From an uncultured Alphaproteobacteria bacterium (lineage in GTDB: Bacteria; Pseudomonadota; Alphaproteobacteria; Rhodobacterales; Rhodobacteraceae), in NCBI GenBank assembly GCA_902611605.1, contig CACMAH010000002.1, positions 62,001-126,000 of the forward strand: 64,000 bases of DNA. The letters are read 5' to 3'. The position numbers and the translations under genes were made by a program. Position 1 is the stretch's first letter. Every line of letters begins with the position of its first letter. Positions 8,785 through 17,623 of the stretch are shown piece by piece. Below the pieces are notes generated by a model. It was not told the DNA's origin. It searched no databases and saw only the letters and a program-made list of their open reading frames with translations.

Positions 8785-10952
8785 ATGTATCCTTCAAATT
8801 TTTTAAATAATTATTTAACGGAAAGAGATCTCAAAGAATTTGTAAATTCTAACAGATATTTAGATAGTCATAGTACAATAATTAAAACTTTGGATCTAGA
8901 ATCGCATTATTTTACAATACTAAAAAGATTATTTCCCAATATTCCAACTAAAAAAAAAAATACTACAGTAAACCTGTATTAAAATCAAAAGTATCATTAT
9001 TTGATATATTAATAGTAAGTAATATAGACCCTTCAGGGAAAATATATTTGGATCCTCCGTTATGGAATTTAAGATTTTCAATACCAAAAATAATATTACA
9101 TGAAAGGCAATCTAATAAAATAAATCTGTCAACTGGAGATAAATTACTAGTAAAAACTAAAAAACTTGATGAAAAAAAGAATTACTTCTCTGCAGAATTA
9201 ATAAGGCCTTTAAAAAAAGTTTCCGAAAAAATCTTAGGAATTACTAACCTGAATAATAATCAATTAGTTATAAACCCTGTAAACAGATTTTTTGATTATC
9301 CAATTTATATTTCTAATAACAGCAATGCAAATTTTAAAAAAAACCAAATTGTAGAATTTGAAATTCCGTACAAAAAAACAAATGAAAGACTTGTGATTAA
9401 TAAGATTGAGAAAACATACGGAGACAGTGATAAATCAGATTTATTTTCATTCTTGTCAGCTAAAGAATATGGACTTCCAGATAAGTTTCCAAATTCAGTA
9501 ACTAACGAAATAAACAATATTAAAAGAAAAAAAAATATTAATGAAATAAATCTTACAAAAATCGCTTTTGTAACAATTGACCCAATAAATGCAAAAGATC
9601 GAGATGACGCAATATATGTAAAGTTCCTTAATACAACCCAAAAAAATAAAAATTTTTGTGAGATATGGATTGCAATAGCAGATGTTTCTTCATTTTTTGA
9701 CATAGGTAGTAAAATTGATAATGAAGCACTTTTTAGGGGTAATTCGACATATCTTAACGAAACTGTTATTCCAATGTTACCAGAAAGAATTTCAAATAAT
9801 CTGTGTTCGTTAGAGGAAAATAAGGTAAGATATACTATTACTTTAAAAATAGACTTAGATGAGAAAGGTAATAAGTTAAGGCACACATTTTATAAAGGAA
9901 AAATAAAAGTAAAATACAACTTGAATTATGAAGAGGTTGAAGAATTAATCAATAAAGGAGATAAATATAATAATTCAAAAGTTGATTTAATTAAAAATTT
10001 GAATAGAGCAAATATCCTATTAAAAAAGAAGAATTCTACATCTCTCAATTTAAAAATATCCGAACCAAAAATTGAGACTAATACATTAGATAAAAGTCTA
10101 AAATTAAATGCAAATAAAACTTTATCTTCTCATAAATTGGTTGAAAATTTCATGATAATAGCTAATACCTGTGTAGGTGAAACTTTATCAAAATCTAGTT
10201 TCCCCATAATATATAGATATCATGAAAAACCAAATATCTTAAACCTTAATAAATTAAATAAAAAATTATCAGAGCTTGGATTTGGTAATGGTTTAAAAAA
10301 AACTCATCCAACTCAATTCAATGAAATATTTAATCAAAAAATAGATACTCATTTAAAAAACCTAATTAGTATAATTATACTACAAAATATGTCTCAAGCA
10401 TATTATTCTAGTGATTATAGCGGACATTATGGTTTATCATTAAATAAATATGTTCATTTCACTTCTCCAATAAGAAGATATGCTGATCTTATAGTACATA
10501 GACAACTACATGCATTATTGGGATGGGATTCAGATGAAAATATAAAATTAAATCTTTTAAACTATAATCAAATTAGTGCGCACATAAGTAGTACTGAACG
10601 GAAATCAATCAAAGCAGAAAGGCAAACTCATTCTAGGTATTTAGCAAGCTTCATGATCAAATATATAAATCAAAGCTTTGAAGCTACAATATACTCTGTA
10701 ACAAGAAATAAAGTTTTCTTTTTTTTAAAAGAAAATCATATACAAGGAGAATGTGTATTTGAGGAGTTAAACCACTATACCAGAAGAAAATTAAAAAGAA
10801 AAAAAGAGACAAAAAAATTATATATTTCTCTTTCCACTGGAGATACAATTTCCGTCAAATTAATAAGTACAAACACTTTAAACGGGAACCTTTTTTTTGA
10901 ATATGAGCAGCTACTAAAAAGATTCATGGTGGATAAAAAGTTGCGAACTTAA
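8785..10952 (+). CDS. rnr: Ribonuclease R, reading frame interrupted at an A11 run
   Basis: 3'-5' exoribonuclease of the RNase II/R family. The first 65 codons from ATG 8785 encode the N-terminal winged-helix region (LTERDLKEFV onwards) and stop at 8980-8982. The rest of the protein is open in the -1 frame and can be read without a stop from about 8952: IDPSGKIYLDPPLW, the RNB domain with TIDPINAKDRDDA, HFTSPIRRYADL, and an S1 domain at the end. The TTG at 9048 is only the first start-like codon in that frame, not a convincing start. One added A in the run at 8950-8960 would give an intact protein of about 722 residues, normal for RNase R. It overlaps zapE tail to tail by 4 bases. Confidence 0.88.
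8950..8960 (+). other. rnr: A11 slippery run where the rnr frame breaks
   Basis: Eleven consecutive A after ACT. Upstream codons belong to the winged-helix part of RNase R, downstream homology continues one base back (-1). Twelve A would restore the frame. RNA polymerase slippage, -1 ribosomal slippage on A AAA AAA, or a missed base in sequencing would each explain it. Confidence 0.85.
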
Positions 10953-12045
10953 TTAACCCAATCGCTACTTATCATCTCATTTAATCTTGAAACGGTTCTC
11001 ATAAATTCTTTCTCTAATTTTTTTCCTATGTAAATATCTTCAATATTCACACTAGAAAAACAAATCAATTGTACTTTTGCTTCGTAAAGAATATCTATTA
11101 AGTTTATAAATCTCCTAGCAAAATCATTTTGTGAGTTATTAATCTGTGGAATATTTTCAATAAATAGCACCTTTACATAATTACAGAGATTCAAGTAGTC
11201 TACAGTACTTAATGGTTTTTCACATAATTCACTAAACGAAATTTTACAGATACCATTAGAAAAATTTTTTAATCTCAGTTCTCTACTTTGATAGTTAATG
11301 ATGAACTCATTACTATTTCCATCATAAAAGTTTTTCCATAAATAATTAAATTTGTTAATATCATCTATGTTTTTTTTTAAAAAAAATCTTTCCTGCATTT
11401 TTAATTTTTTTTTCCTATAGTCAACTTTACTATCTACTTCTAAAATTTTAAATTTATCCTCGATTAAATTAATGAATGGAATAAATAATTGCCTATTTAT
11501 ACCATCTTTATAGAGCTCATGTGGCTTAAAATTTGATGTAGTAATTATTATTACTCCAGTGCTAATAAGTTCTTCAAATAATCTACCTACTATCATAGCA
11601 TCCGTAATATCAACTATTTGAAACTCATCAAAGCATAGTACTTTAATCTCTTTTGCTAAATCATTACAAATTATCTTAACAGGATCTTTATTTTTGAAAG
11701 TTCTAATTTTTTTTGTTTTCTGATGGAATTCAAGCATAAATTCATGAAAATGAACTCTTCGTTTATCAGAAAATTCAAGAGACTGGAAAAATAAATTCAT
11801 AATCATAGTTTTTCCAGTACCTACACCTCCATGTAAATAAATTCCATTATGAAAAAGTTTTTTTTTTTAAAAAAACTAGGGGAAAAAAAATATCTTAATA
11901 AACTGTGTTTATTTTTTTTTTTAAATGATTGTAATATTTGAATTCTAAAACTATTTAAGATTTCGACAGCATTAAATTGAGTTTCGTCATATTCTAAACC
12001 ATCTTGGTTTAGTAAATCTTTATAAATCATCTCTAAATCATTCAT
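10949..12045 (-). CDS. zapE: Cell division ATPase ZapE (AFG1 family), frame interrupted at an A11 run
   Basis: AFG1/ZapE-type P-loop ATPase linked to Z-ring function. The N-terminal part (ATG at 12045, about 60 codons) ends in a shifted tail that stops at 11821. The remainder is open in the -1 frame: immediately after the A11 run it reads LFHNGIYLHGGVGTGKT, the family's Walker A, then MNLFFQ, HFHEFM, the Walker B CFDEFQIVDITDAM, and the sensor region TTSNFKPHELY. The ATG at 11804-11806 lies after the Walker A and cannot be the true start. With one added A the protein would be about 365 residues, a normal family length. It overlaps rnr by 4 bases, convergent. Confidence 0.87.
11858..11868 (-). 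other. zapE: A11 slippery run (coding strand) where the zapE frame breaks
   Basis: On the minus strand T7 is followed directly by A11. The upstream frame reads FFKKK and then loses homology; the -1 frame gives the Walker A region, but extended upstream it meets TAA inside this same run. A twelfth A would join the two halves. The defect matches the one in rnr in base, length and direction. Confidence 0.85.
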
Positions 12046-12091
12046 TATACACCCTGTAAATCCGCAATTATTTTTTTAAAAATTAACTTTT

Positions 12092-13003
12092 TTAAAAATA
12101 CTTAAGGTGTTTTTCACCTCTTTCAAAAGCAAGGCGAATTTGCTTTTGTCTTTCCCTGAAATTATTTTTCCTTGTATCATTTGTATAATTATAACATTGA
12201 GGACAACTTACTCCTTCTTCATATTTAGGATTGATTAAGTCTTTAGATTTTAATGGTACCCTGCAAGCATAACATAATATACTTTTACCTTTATTTAAAT
12301 CTTTATCAACTGATACTCTTTGATCAAAAACAAAACATTCCCCTTCCCAAAGGCTATTTTTGTTATTTTGTGATTTCAAATAGTTTAAAATACCACCTTT
12401 TAATTGATAAACATTTTTAACTCCATCTTTGAGAAGATATTTAGTAGATTTTTCACATCTTATACCGCCAGTACAAAACATAGCTATAGATTTACCTTTT
12501 AATTCATTTTTATTTTTTTCCCACCATCTTGGAAATTCTTTAAAAGAACGTGTTTTGGGGTTTATAGATCCTTTAAATGAACCAATTCTAACTTCATAAT
12601 CATTTCTGGTATCTATGGTAACGATGTCATCTTTACTTATCAAATCACTCCATTCTGATGGTTCAACATATCGACCTCTTTGTTTGTACGAAGAAATATT
12701 ATCAACACCAAAAGTTACAATTTCTTTTTTAATTTTCACTTTTATTCTTGCAAATGGAGCTATTTTTGAAAAAGCTTCTTTAACATTCATATCACACTTA
12801 AAAACCTCGTTAGTGAGTAGCTCAATCAATCTATCTAAATTTTTTTCAAATCCTGAGAGAGTTCCATTTACCCCCTCTTTTGCTAATATTACCAAACCAT
12901 TGATATTATTATCTTCACACTCTTTTTTTATAAATTTTAATTTTTGACGAATATCATATACATTCGTAAAAGCGTAAAAGGATAGAATTTTAAATTTACT
13001 CAT
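12092..13003 (-). CDS. trhO: tRNA uridine(34) hydroxylase TrhO (rhodanese family)
   Basis: Oxygen-dependent enzyme making 5-hydroxyuridine at position 34 of certain tRNAs. It has 303 residues from the ATG at 13001-13003; a GTG three codons upstream is the alternative. Layout: an N-terminal acylphosphatase-like domain (YAFTNV, LAKEGVNGTLSG), a rhodanese domain with the active cysteine in AMFCTGGIRCEKS at about residue 185, and a C-terminal cysteine-rich tail (CYACR to CPQC). The catalytic Cys and following loop are intact. It stands upstream of zapE on the same strand with a 46-base gap, and divergent to ffh. Confidence 0.93.
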   Translation of the reverse strand: MSKFKILSFYAFTNVYDIRQKLKFIKKECEDNNINGLVILAKEGVNGTLSGFEKNLDRLIELLTNEVFKCDMNVKEAFSKIAPFARIKVKIKKEIVTFGVDNISSYKQRGRYVEPSEWSDLISKDDIVTIDTRNDYEVRIGSFKGSINPKTRSFKEFPRWWEKNKNELKGKSIAMFCTGGIRCEKSTKYLLKDGVKNVYQLKGGILNYLKSQNNKNSLWEGECFVFDQRVSVDKDLNKGKSILCYACRVPLKSKDLINPKYEEGVSCPQCYNYTNDTRKNNFRERQKQIRLAFERGEKHLKYF

Positions 13004-13148
13004 ACCAATCACTTAGCAACATGATCAATTTATTTCAAGTAAACAAATTTACTAACCACTTGACCAATAATAAAAATTAGCCTAGATCCAAATATCAATT
13101 TTATATATCTAATTTCAAATTATTATTTTTATTAGTACTGGCTTATTG

Positions 13149-14636
13149 ATGTTTAATACACTTTCGAAAAATTTAACAAATATTTTAGAAAAACTCACTA
13201 AAAAAGGAATCGTTACTGAATCAGACGTTAATAATACTTTGAGAGAGGTACGCATTTCATTATTAGAAGCTGACGTAGCACTAGAAGTTGTAAAAGACTT
13301 AATTGAAAAAATTAAAGTAAAAGCAACTGGTCAATCAGTTATAAAATCAGTATCACCAGGTCAACAAGTCATAAAAATTGTGAATGATGAATTGGTGGAA
13401 TTACTATCTGGCAAAGACCAGAGTGATCATTCTCTTAAAATAGACTCGCCTCCTGCTAGTATTTTAATGGTCGGCCTTCAAGGTTCAGGAAAGACAACAA
13501 CGTCTGCAAAATTAGCAAATTTTTTAAAAAGAAAAGAAAATAAAAAGGTTCTTATGGCAAGTCTAGATACAAGCAGACCAGCTGCTATGGAACAATTAAA
13601 AATCCTTGGAAATGAAAATCAAATAGATGTTTTGGAAATTATTCAAAATCAAAAGCCTTTAGAAATTGCCACAAGAGCTGAACAACAAGCCAGATTAGGT
13701 GGATATGATGTATTTATATTAGATACTGCTGGCAGAATGCATATATCAGAAAATTTAATGGATGAAATTATTCAAATTAAATCAAAAATAAACCCTAATG
13801 AAACACTCCTTGTTGTGGATGGTTTAACTGGCCAAGATGCAGTAAATGTAGCAAAAACATTTAATGAATTATGTAATATAAATGGAATCGTTATTACTAA
13901 GTTAGATGGAGATAGTAGAGGTGGTGCTGCTTTATCCATGAGAGCTATAACAAAAAAGCCCATTAAGTTTATCGGCATAGGAGAAAAATCTACTGAACTT
14001 GAAGTATTTGATCCAGTTAGAATATCTAACAGAATACTTGGTATGGGAGATATTGTTACTTTAGTTGAAAAAGCTCAAGAGAAACTTGACGCTGACAAAA
14101 CAGAAAAGATGTTAAAGCGTTTAGAAAAAGGTCAATTCAATATGAATGATTTAAGAATGCAACTAGAGCAAACAATTAAAATGGGTGGAATGAAAGGTAT
14201 GATGGGGATGATACCTGGTTTTGGAAAGATATCTAAGCAAATAGATAGTGCCAAAATTGACGATAAAATATTGAGCAAACAAATAGCACTGATATCATCC
14301 ATGACAAAAAAAGAAAAAGCTTACCCGCAAATTCTTCAGGCAAGTAGAAAAAAAAGAATTGCTTTTGGTGCAGGTCAAGATGTGTCTGATCTAAATAAAC
14401 TTATAAAAATGCATAGGCAAATGTCCGATATGATGAAGAAAATTGGTAGAAAAAGTGGGAAAGGGATGCTTAGAAATTTACTTGGAGATTTAACAGGCTC
14501 TGGTAATGATAAAGAAGGTATCGAAAAAATATTAGAGAAAAATCCAAACTTAAATCGCCAATTATCTTCACAACTAAATCAAAATAATTTTTCAAGTATG
14601 ATGGGAAATATTCCTGGATTTATGAAAAAAAAATAA
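13149..14636 (+). CDS. ffh: Signal recognition particle protein Ffh
   Basis: GTPase that binds 4.5S RNA and signal sequences of nascent membrane proteins. 495 residues from the ATG at 13149 (a TTG codon precedes it directly). N domain at about 1-90, G domain with GLQGSGKTTT near 107, DTAGRMH near 190, TKLDGDSRGG near 248, then a methionine-rich M domain (MKGMMGMIPGFGK) to the end. First gene of a ffh-chorismate mutase-rpsP-rimM-trmD-rplS-rpmE series. The 132 bases upstream separate it from the divergent trhO; no 4.5S RNA gene is seen nearby. Confidence 0.97.
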   Translation: MFNTLSKNLTNILEKLTKKGIVTESDVNNTLREVRISLLEADVALEVVKDLIEKIKVKATGQSVIKSVSPGQQVIKIVNDELVELLSGKDQSDHSLKIDSPPASILMVGLQGSGKTTTSAKLANFLKRKENKKVLMASLDTSRPAAMEQLKILGNENQIDVLEIIQNQKPLEIATRAEQQARLGGYDVFILDTAGRMHISENLMDEIIQIKSKINPNETLLVVDGLTGQDAVNVAKTFNELCNINGIVITKLDGDSRGGAALSMRAITKKPIKFIGIGEKSTELEVFDPVRISNRILGMGDIVTLVEKAQEKLDADKTEKMLKRLEKGQFNMNDLRMQLEQTIKMGGMKGMMGMIPGFGKISKQIDSAKIDDKILSKQIALISSMTKKEKAYPQILQASRKKRIAFGAGQDVSDLNKLIKMHRQMSDMMKKIGRKSGKGMLRNLLGDLTGSGNDKEGIEKILEKNPNLNRQLSSQLNQNNFSSMMGNIPGFMKKK

Positions 14637-14641
14637 GATAA

Positions 14642-14929
14642 ATGAATAAAAGTTATAAAGAAAAAATAGAAGAATACAGAGAGTCTATAGATAGACTTGA
14701 CTCTGTGTTAATTTATACGCTAGGGGAAAGGTTCGAAAAAACAAAAAAAATTGGAAAAATTAAAGCGAAAAATAATCTTCCAACCTCAGATCATGATAGA
14801 GAATTACGCCAAGTTAATAGGATTATTAAAATAGCTAATGAAGCTAATTTAGATCCAGTTTTTGCAGAAAAAATTTTTAAAACTATTATTTCTGAAGTCA
14901 AAAGTAATCATAATAAAATGAAAAAATAA
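14642..14929 (+). CDS. Chorismate mutase (AroQ class)
   Basis: Small all-helical enzyme converting chorismate to prephenate for phenylalanine and tyrosine synthesis. It has 95 residues, the size of a single AroQ domain. Seen: YRESIDRLDSVLIYTLGERF, in which Arg and Asp match the N-terminal helix, then KTKKIGKIKAKN and DHDRELRQV, the charged segment lining the site. It begins five bases after ffh. The family occurs at this position in many alphaproteobacteria, so both sequence and context agree. Whether it is the cell's only chorismate mutase cannot be told here. Confidence 0.88.
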   Translation: MNKSYKEKIEEYRESIDRLDSVLIYTLGERFEKTKKIGKIKAKNNLPTSDHDRELRQVNRIIKIANEANLDPVFAEKIFKTIISEVKSNHNKMKK

Positions 14930-14963
14930 TCAATTTAATTTAATAAGTTTTTAGGAGAAAACA

Positions 14964-15644
14964 ATGGCAATTAAAATTCGTTTAACAAGGGGTGGTTCAA
15001 AAAAAAGACCTTTTTACAGAGTTGTTGCAGCAGACAGTAGAATGCCAAGAGATGGAAGATTTATTGAAAAGTTGGGTACTTATAGTCCCCTTTTACCAAA
15101 AGATGATCCAAACCGTGTTGATCTAAATATTGATAAAATAAACGAGTGGTTAAAAAAAGGTGCACAAGTTTCTGATAGGATTTCTAGGTTACTTGAAAAC
15201 TTGTCTGTATTAGAACCTAAAAAAAGAGATAATCCAAAAAAAGGTAAAAAACATAAAGCAACTTTGGAAAGAGAAACTGCAAAATCTGAAAAACAATCAA
15301 ATAACCAAGAAGAAAAAACAAATGATGCTGAAGAAAGTCCTGATACAAAAGATGTAAGTGAGGGAGAAACTTTAGAAGAAAAAACAAATGATGCTGAAGA
15401 AAGTCCTGATACAAAAGATGTAAGTGAGGGAGAAACTTTAGAAGAAAAAATAAATGATGCTGATACAAATGAAGTTAATGATAAAAAAAATAAAGAAGTT
15501 GATAAAGATTTAGAACTAAATGAGAATAAATCTGATGATAGCAATGAAACAGAAACTAAGCAAAATCAGGAAGAAGAGAAAAAAGTTACTAATGAAGAGA
15601 AAGTTGATGATAATTTAAAAAGTGAGGAACCCAAAGAGAAATAA
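14964..15644 (+). CDS. rpsP: 30S ribosomal protein S16 with long acidic repeat tail
   Basis: The first 80 or so residues are a normal S16 ([19 protein letters not shown], then [15 protein letters not shown] and [11 protein letters not shown]). After a short basic link ([15 protein letters not shown]) there follow about 130 residues rich in Glu, Lys, Asp and Asn, with two identical 22-residue repeats ([20 protein letters not shown] plus TL) and a partial third. The total of 226 residues is well over twice the usual S16 length. The tail is low-complexity and probably disordered. ATG with AGGAG seven bases upstream. Part of the ffh-rpmE operon. Confidence 0.96.
   Translation: MAIKIRLTRGGSKKRPFYRVVAADSRMPRDGRFIEKLGTYSPLLPKDDPNRVDLNIDKINEWLKKGAQVSDRISRLLENLSVLEPKKRDNPKKGKKHKATLERETAKSEKQSNNQEEKTNDAEESPDTKDVSEGETLEEKTNDAEESPDTKDVSEGETLEEKINDADTNEVNDKKNKEVDKDLELNENKSDDSNETETKQNQEEEKKVTNEEKVDDNLKSEEPKEK
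15309..15463 (+). repeat. rpsP: 66-bp in-frame tandem repeat in rpsP
   Basis: Two base-identical 66-bp units (15309-15374 and 15375-15440) followed by about 23 bases of a third with one C-to-T change. Each unit encodes 22 residues, so copy-number changes keep the frame. Complete identity between the units suggests recent duplication. Confidence 0.95.
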
Positions 15645-15680
15645 TAAATCAATTTTAATAATTAGCTTACTGTCGATAAG

Positions 15681-16205
15681 TTGACCTTTGATAACATAAA
15701 TAGAGATTGGGTTGTTGTAGGAAAAATTCAAAAAACTTACGGAACAAAAGGGCTTGTAAAAATTATTTCATATTGCCATAAGCCCTCTTCAATATTTAAT
15801 TATGAGCCAATTATCTTAAAAAATACGAGGGAAAAAGTATATCTTGATTTATATGATAAAAATAATAATTCTCAGGAAAAAAAAATATTCATAGCAAAAA
15901 TAAATTCTTCAAAAAACATTGAAACATCAAGAAATCTCATTGGAGAAGAACTGTTAGCTGACAAAAATAATTTCCCTGATTGTAAAAAAAACGATTTTTT
16001 TTATTCAGATTTAGAGAAATGTAATGTTTTTGATTTAAATAATAAATTAATTGGTAAAATAAGTGGAATATTTAATTTTGGTGCAGGAGATATCTTAGAA
16101 ATTAAAATAAATGAAGATAATTCGACAATGTTAATGAATTTTAACAAATATAATTTTCCTAAAATTTCTATTAAAAAAAAATCGATTACATTAAATATTA
16201 CATAA
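15681..16205 (+). CDS. rimM: Ribosome maturation factor RimM
   Basis: Assembly factor for the head of the 30S subunit, working next to S19. 174 residues. An N-terminal beta-barrel begins with WVVVGKIQKTYGTKGLVKI at about residues 9-27; the C-terminal PRC-barrel contains FFYSDLEKCNVFD and GKISGIFNFGAGDILEI. The chosen start is TTG 15681, since no ATG lies near the domain start; the ribosome site is weak. It follows rpsP by 36 bases and precedes trmD by 27, the standard rpsP-rimM-trmD-rplS order. Confidence 0.93.
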   Translation: MTFDNINRDWVVVGKIQKTYGTKGLVKIISYCHKPSSIFNYEPIILKNTREKVYLDLYDKNNNSQEKKIFIAKINSSKNIETSRNLIGEELLADKNNFPDCKKNDFFYSDLEKCNVFDLNNKLIGKISGIFNFGAGDILEIKINEDNSTMLMNFNKYNFPKISIKKKSITLNIT

Positions 16206-16232
16206 TAACAGATTTAAAAATGAGAAAAAAGA

Positions 16233-16964
16233 ATGTATGAAAATCATACTTGGACAGCAAATGTTATTACATCATTTCCAGAAATGTTTCCTGGAGCATT
16301 GTCTTATTCTCTAATTGGTAAAGCTCTTAAGAAGAATTTATGGAATTTAAAAACTTTTAATCTGAGAGAATTTGCATCTGATAAAAGAAAAACAATAGAT
16401 GGTCCACCGGCTGGAGGAGGTGCTGGTCAAATTTTAAAGGCCGATGTTTTGGACAGTGCAATAAGTTATATAATAAAAAAAAATTCAAATTATAAACGAG
16501 ATGATTGGCCAATAATTGCATTATCACCTAGGGGAAAAATATATAATCAAACTGAAGCAATGAAATTTTCAAAATGCAAGGGTATTACAATTATTTGTGG
16601 AAGATATGAGGGATTTGATGAGAGAGCCTTGGAACTTCATAAAATACCTGAGTTATCTCTTGGGGACTTTATTTTGTCTGGAGGAGAAATTGCAGCTCAA
16701 GTCTTGATTGATTCCGTAGTTAGGCTTATACCAAAGGTAATTGGGAATCATAAATCTCTTGAAGAGGAGAGTTTTACAAACTATTTATTGGAATATCCAC
16801 AGTATACTAAACCCATATTATGGAAGAATTTATCAATTCCGAACGAGTTACTTTCTGGTCATCATCAGAATATAAAAAAATGGAGATTAAATAAGTCTGA
16901 AGAACTTACAAAACAAAGACGCCCCGATTTATGGAAAAAATATAAATCAAAAGGAAATAAATAA
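16233..16964 (+). CDS. trmD: tRNA (guanine-N1)-methyltransferase TrmD
   Basis: SPOUT-class methyltransferase making m1G37 in tRNAs, needed to prevent +1 frameshifting. It has 243 residues. Signatures: [33 protein letters not shown] near residues 52-64, the knotted SAM site [14 protein letters not shown] near 113-126, and [19 protein letters not shown] near 134-152. The C-terminal domain ends with the tRNA-binding [10 protein letters not shown]. The ATG is at 16233. Complete and ordinary. Confidence 0.97.
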   Translation: MYENHTWTANVITSFPEMFPGALSYSLIGKALKKNLWNLKTFNLREFASDKRKTIDGPPAGGGAGQILKADVLDSAISYIIKKNSNYKRDDWPIIALSPRGKIYNQTEAMKFSKCKGITIICGRYEGFDERALELHKIPELSLGDFILSGGEIAAQVLIDSVVRLIPKVIGNHKSLEEESFTNYLLEYPQYTKPILWKNLSIPNELLSGHHQNIKKWRLNKSEELTKQRRPDLWKKYKSKGNK

Positions 16965-16980
16965 TTTAATGGAGTATCAA

Positions 16981-17373
16981 ATGGACATCATTAACCAAAT
17001 AAATAGCGATCAGATAAAGAAACTAGATAAAAATATACCAGACTTTGCTCCAGGGGATACTTTAAGAATTGGATATAAAGTAAGTGAAGGTACAAGGAGT
17101 AGAGTACAAAATTATGAGGGAGTAGTTATTTCAAGAAAAGGTGGGTCTGGTATTTCTGCATCTTTTACTGTTAGAAAAGTTTCATTTGGAGAAGGAGTTG
17201 AAAGAATTTTTCCATTATATTCACCAAATATTGACAAAATTACAGTTGTAAGAAGAGGAAAGGTAAGAAGGGCAAAATTATATTATCTTAGAGAGCGCAG
17301 CGGAAGATCAGCCCGAATTATAGAAAAAACTAATTATAAACCAATATCTAGCGTAGAAAAGGACTCAAAATGA
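16981..17373 (+). CDS. rplS: 50S ribosomal protein L19
   Basis: L19, at the interface of the ribosomal subunits. The ATG at 16981 is preferred over the ATG at 16969, since a GGAG lies inside the first few codons of the longer form and the resulting start MDIINQIN is the usual L19 opening. 130 residues. [43 protein letters not shown] and [15 protein letters not shown] are all present. The stop overlaps the rpmE start (ATGA), implying coupled translation. Confidence 0.97.
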   Translation: MDIINQINSDQIKKLDKNIPDFAPGDTLRIGYKVSEGTRSRVQNYEGVVISRKGGSGISASFTVRKVSFGEGVERIFPLYSPNIDKITVVRRGKVRRAKLYYLRERSGRSARIIEKTNYKPISSVEKDSK

Positions 17374-17591
17374 AAAAAGAAACCCACCCAGACTACCATT
17401 TTGTAGAAGTTACTTTAACCACAGGGGAAAGTTTTAAAACAAGATCAACGTATGGCAAAGAAGGAGATAAGATAAACCTAGATATTGATCCGTCTACTCA
17501 TCCTGCCTGGACCGGAGGAAAACAAAAACTGCTTGATACAGGTGGTAGAGTATCGAAGTTTAAAAAGAAATATGAAGGTCTTGGTTTTTAG
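17370..17591 (+). CDS. rpmE: 50S ribosomal protein L31
   Basis: L31 of 73 residues. The opening [19 protein letters not shown] and the late [13 protein letters not shown] are L31 signatures. There are no Cys residues, so this is a zinc-free (C-minus) L31. ATG overlaps the rplS stop by four bases, and it is the last gene of the ffh operon. The 32 bases to the convergent dacA show no obvious hairpin. Confidence 0.94.
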   Translation: MKKETHPDYHFVEVTLTTGESFKTRSTYGKEGDKINLDIDPSTHPAWTGGKQKLLDTGGRVSKFKKKYEGLGF

Positions 17592-17623
17592 TCCAATCAA
17601 GTTATTTTATTTTTTAAATTTAA

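Noticed and set aside
9305-9886. Open frame of 193 codons on the minus strand
   Set aside because: Antisense to the RNB domain of RNase R, whose catalytic motifs are intact on the plus strand; no family features.
13060-13088. Promoter for ffh: TTGACC, 17 bases, TAGATC
   Set aside because: The -35 is good but the -10 matches the consensus at only about half of its positions; similar pairs are expected by chance in such AT-rich DNA.
15309-15463. Repeat array considered as CRISPR
   Set aside because: The units are directly adjacent without spacers and lie in frame inside a ribosomal protein gene.
15080-15544. Repetitive Ser/Leu/Phe-rich minus-strand open frames across rpsP
   Set aside because: They mirror the tandem repeats of the S16 tail and have no start context; not genes.
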